Assembly: GCA_045649855.1 (NCBI GenBank)
Contig: JAZRQN010000044.1
Location: 1 to 6,843, forward strand
Source of the DNA: URNF01 sp045649855
Lineage (GTDB): Bacteria > Bacillota > Clostridia > Oscillospirales > Acutalibacteraceae
Length of the DNA stretch: 6,843 bases
Reading direction: 5' to 3'
Shown: piece by piece, positions 5,181 through 6,843 of the stretch
Numbering within the stretch: position 1 is the stretch's first letter
How the letters are laid out: every line of letters begins with the position of its first letter
Translations under genes and position numbers: made by a program
Notes under the pieces: model-generated
What the model saw: only the letters and a program-made list of their open reading frames with translations
Told to the model about the DNA's origin: nothing
The model's database searches: none

Positions 5181-6620
5181 ATGGAGTTTGTACTGTACAG
5201 CCTGTTGACCGCCGCCACCCTGCTGGCTATACTGGTGATCATCCGCACGCTGCTGTTCACCCCGTACAAGCAAACGGCTGTCAAAGAAGTGCCAATCACG
5301 CTTGATCGAGAAAAGATCGTTGGCGATATGGTGGATATGATCCGTTGCAAAACGGTGTCTTACCGCGACGAGGCACTGGTGGATTACGCGGAGTTTGAAA
5401 AGTTTGAAACGCTGTTGCGCGAGCGGTTTCCGCGCATATTCGCCGCGGCGGCATTTCGGAAAATCGGCAAAACGGGCCTGCTCTTTCACCTGAAAGGCGA
5501 GAGTGATGCAGCCCCCACCGTGTTGATGGCGCACTATGACGTCGTACCTGCGGATGAAGAAAACTGGACCCGCCCTGCGTTTGACGGACTGATTGAAGAG
5601 GACGTGATTTGGGGACGCGGCACGCTGGATACCAAAGGTTCGCTTTGCGGTATCGTGCAAGCGCTGGAAGCGGCGCTGGCAGACGGATATTGCCCCAAAA
5701 ACGATGTATACCTCTCGTTCTCGGGCGAGGAGGAGGTTGACGGTGATTCCTGCCGCGATATTGTAACCTATCTGCAACAAAACGGCATCCGCCCTGCGCT
5801 CGTGTTGGACGAAGGCGGTGCGGTGGTGGACAACGTGTTCCCCGGCGTCAAAGGTTCGTGTGCGCTCATTGGCATTGCGGAAAAAGGCACGGTCAGTATG
5901 GATCTGTCCCTCAAATCCGCAGGTGGACACGCATCCACGCCGCCTAAACGCACCGTGATGGGTAAACTGTGCGATGCGGTGGTGAACATTGAGAAACACC
6001 CGTTCCCACGCCATCTGACCCCTGCGGTGGCGCAGATGTTTGATACGCTCGGCAGACATTCCACCTTTTTGTATCGGATGATTTTTGCGAACCTGTGGCT
6101 GTTCTTGCCGCTTTTGGATATGATCTGCAATCTGTCTGGCGGCGAACTCAACGCGATGATGCGTACCACCGTTGCCACCACCCGTATGCAGGGCAGTGAT
6201 GCGTACAACGTGTTGCCCCCTGAAGCGAAAGCAGGCATTAACGTGCGGTTGATGGAGGGGGATACCACCGAGAGTGCGATCGCCTACCTGAAACGCGTGG
6301 TGAAAAACGAGGATATCGTGATCACCCCCATCAATGACGGTGCACCGTCCATCTGTTCGCGCACCGATTGCGACGCGTACGAGACGGTGAGCGAAGCGAT
6401 CAGGCAGACGTGGGCGGACACCTTGGTTTCCCCCTATCTGATGATGGCGGCGAGCGATTCGCGGCACTATTGCCGCATCAGCGACCGCGTGTACCGTTTC
6501 TCGCCGATGCATCTTTCCAAAGAGGAACGTGGGATGATCCACGGCAACGACGAACGCATCCCGATTGCCACCCTGCTTAAAACGGTGGAATTTTACGCTC
6601 GTTTGTTGAAGATGATATGA
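5181..6620 (+). CDS. Membrane-anchored M20 family metallopeptidase, PM20D1/carboxypeptidase S-like
   Basis: 479 residues. Di-zinc hydrolase that should cleave a C-terminal amino acid from a peptide or an N-acyl amino acid. An N-terminal hydrophobic segment (about 4-26) is a signal anchor without an obvious cleavage site. Metal and catalytic residues are all present: H118 and D120 in LMAHYDVVP, bridging D150 in WGRGTLDTKGS, E184 (base) and E185 in SGEEEVDG, D210 in VLDEGG, and H454 in MIHGNDER. The lid/dimer domain spans about 240-360 with GGHAS (248-252). Long stretches resemble human PM20D1 as I recall it: LVLDEGGAVVDNVFPGVKG, IAEKGTVSMDL, AYNVLPPEAKAGINVR and YRFSPMHL. Length is also close to PM20D1 (about 500). 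ATG 5181 lies one base after the preceding stop, with AAGGG 11 nt upstream, so translation is probably coupled. It is the last gene of the operon. Exact substrate is unknown; a Gly-X-type dipeptidase/carboxypeptidase role is the main alternative to acyl-amino-acid hydrolysis. Confidence 0.92.
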   Translation: MEFVLYSLLTAATLLAILVIIRTLLFTPYKQTAVKEVPITLDREKIVGDMVDMIRCKTVSYRDEALVDYAEFEKFETLLRERFPRIFAAAAFRKIGKTGLLFHLKGESDAAPTVLMAHYDVVPADEENWTRPAFDGLIEEDVIWGRGTLDTKGSLCGIVQALEAALADGYCPKNDVYLSFSGEEEVDGDSCRDIVTYLQQNGIRPALVLDEGGAVVDNVFPGVKGSCALIGIAEKGTVSMDLSLKSAGGHASTPPKRTVMGKLCDAVVNIEKHPFPRHLTPAVAQMFDTLGRHSTFLYRMIFANLWLFLPLLDMICNLSGGELNAMMRTTVATTRMQGSDAYNVLPPEAKAGINVRLMEGDTTESAIAYLKRVVKNEDIVITPINDGAPSICSRTDCDAYETVSEAIRQTWADTLVSPYLMMAASDSRHYCRISDRVYRFSPMHLSKEERGMIHGNDERIPIATLLKTVEFYARLLKMI

Positions 6621-6625
6621 AAAAA

Positions 6626-6644
6626 GCCACCATACAGTGGGTGG
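6626..6644 (-). terminator. Possible leftward terminator hairpin
   Basis: On the minus strand CCACC pairs with GGTGG (plus-strand 6640-6644 with 6627-6631), followed by C and six Ts (6620-6625 are A on the plus strand). It could stop a converging transcript from a gene to the right of the window. The stem is only 5 bp, so the call is weak. Confidence 0.3.
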
Positions 6645-6660
6645 GTTTAGGGATAAAAAT

Positions 6661-6700
6661 AGAGGAGATGCACAAAATTGTGCATCTCCTCTTGTTGTTT
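6661..6700 (+). terminator. Intrinsic terminator of the operon
   Basis: Perfect 14-bp stem, AGAGGAGATGCACA (6661-6674) with TGTGCATCTCCTCT (6679-6692), loop AAAT, followed by the T-rich TGTTGTTT. It lies 40 bp after the peptidase stop. An A-rich flank on the left (ATAAAAAT at 6653-6660) means it could also work leftward. Confidence 0.85.
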
Positions 6701-6712
6701 GCAGGCATTATT

Positions 6713-6836
6713 CTCGGCTCCCTCAATGAGGGAGCTCCGCCGTAGGCGGTGAGGGAGTTGATTGGGAACACTCCCTCCGTCTTTTGCCTACGGCAAAATC
6801 CACCTCCCTCTAAGAGGGAGGCGAGGGGTTTGCCAA
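6713..6836. repeat. Compact, cargo-less copy of the palindromic repeat element
   Basis: Left arm: GCTCCCTC (6717-6724), loop AAT, GAGGGAGC (6728-6735), then CCGCC/GGCGG (6737-6749), then TGAGGGAGTT (6750-6759). A 10-bp spacer GATTGGGAAC follows, then the inverted right arm: ACTCCCTCCGTC (from 6770), TTTTGCC/GGCAAAA (6782-6798), and CCTCCCTC (6803-6810), loop TAA, GAGGGAGG (6814-6821), ending GAGGGGTTTGCCAATCC. The order of hairpins and the inward-facing GGGAGT/ACTCCC boundaries are those of the DUF559-loaded copy at 1668-2205. No open frame of interest lies inside. The outer limits are approximate. Confidence 0.75.
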
Positions 6837-6843
6837 TCCCTAA

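Noticed and set aside
5133..6542. 469-codon minus-strand frame opposite the M20 peptidase gene
   Set aside because: Composition is skewed to Arg, His and Gln, and the frame is antisense to a gene with an intact catalytic signature; a shadow.

Overview
The window looks like chromosomal DNA of a Firmicute, most likely an uncultured gut-type clostridium (Oscillospirales/Ruminococcaceae-like). This rests on the clostridial look of LepA and of the DUF559 and DUF5058 proteins, the strong GGAGG-type ribosome sites, and dispersed palindromic repeats built from CTCCCTC/GAGGGAG of a kind I recall as common in such genomes. The lineage is inference; no marker in the window fixes it.

Layout. Positions 1-1596 (minus strand) hold lepA, the gene for ribosomal GTPase elongation factor 4. 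Its 3' end runs off the left edge, and a single in-frame TAA at 538-540 interrupts an otherwise intact reading frame. Upstream of lepA, at about 1668-2205, is a roughly 540-bp palindromic repeat element enclosing a small DUF559 (Vsr/PD-(D/E)XK-like) endonuclease gene on the minus strand. Its two arms are inverted relative to each other. A cargo-less copy with the same arm architecture, but with 10 bp between the arms instead of about 350 bp, lies at about 6713-6836. The 180-bp AT-rich stretch 2206-2385 carries two divergent promoters: one leftward, for DUF559 and probably lepA, and one rightward, for the operon described next.

Positions 2386-6620 (plus strand) form a tight four-gene operon: a sodium-dependent NSS/SNF-family transporter, a DUF5058 membrane protein, a second uncharacterised polytopic membrane protein, and a membrane-anchored M20 metallopeptidase closely resembling PM20D1/carboxypeptidase S. 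The gaps are 12, 4 and 1 bp. A long symmetric hairpin with a T-rich tail at 6661-6700 ends the operon. No gene is seen in 6621-6843, which holds only terminator hairpins and the cargo-less repeat.

How the parts may work together (inference): the operon pairs a Na+-coupled amino acid transporter and a possible two-subunit membrane transporter with a hydrolase that releases amino acids from peptides or N-acyl amino acids, so a peptide or acyl-amino-acid scavenging or exchange function is plausible. The most unusual feature is the DUF559 repeat element. The repeat arms supply both the ribosome-binding site and the last codons of the endonuclease gene, an empty version of the element lies nearby, and the loaded element appears to sit between lepA and its promoter.
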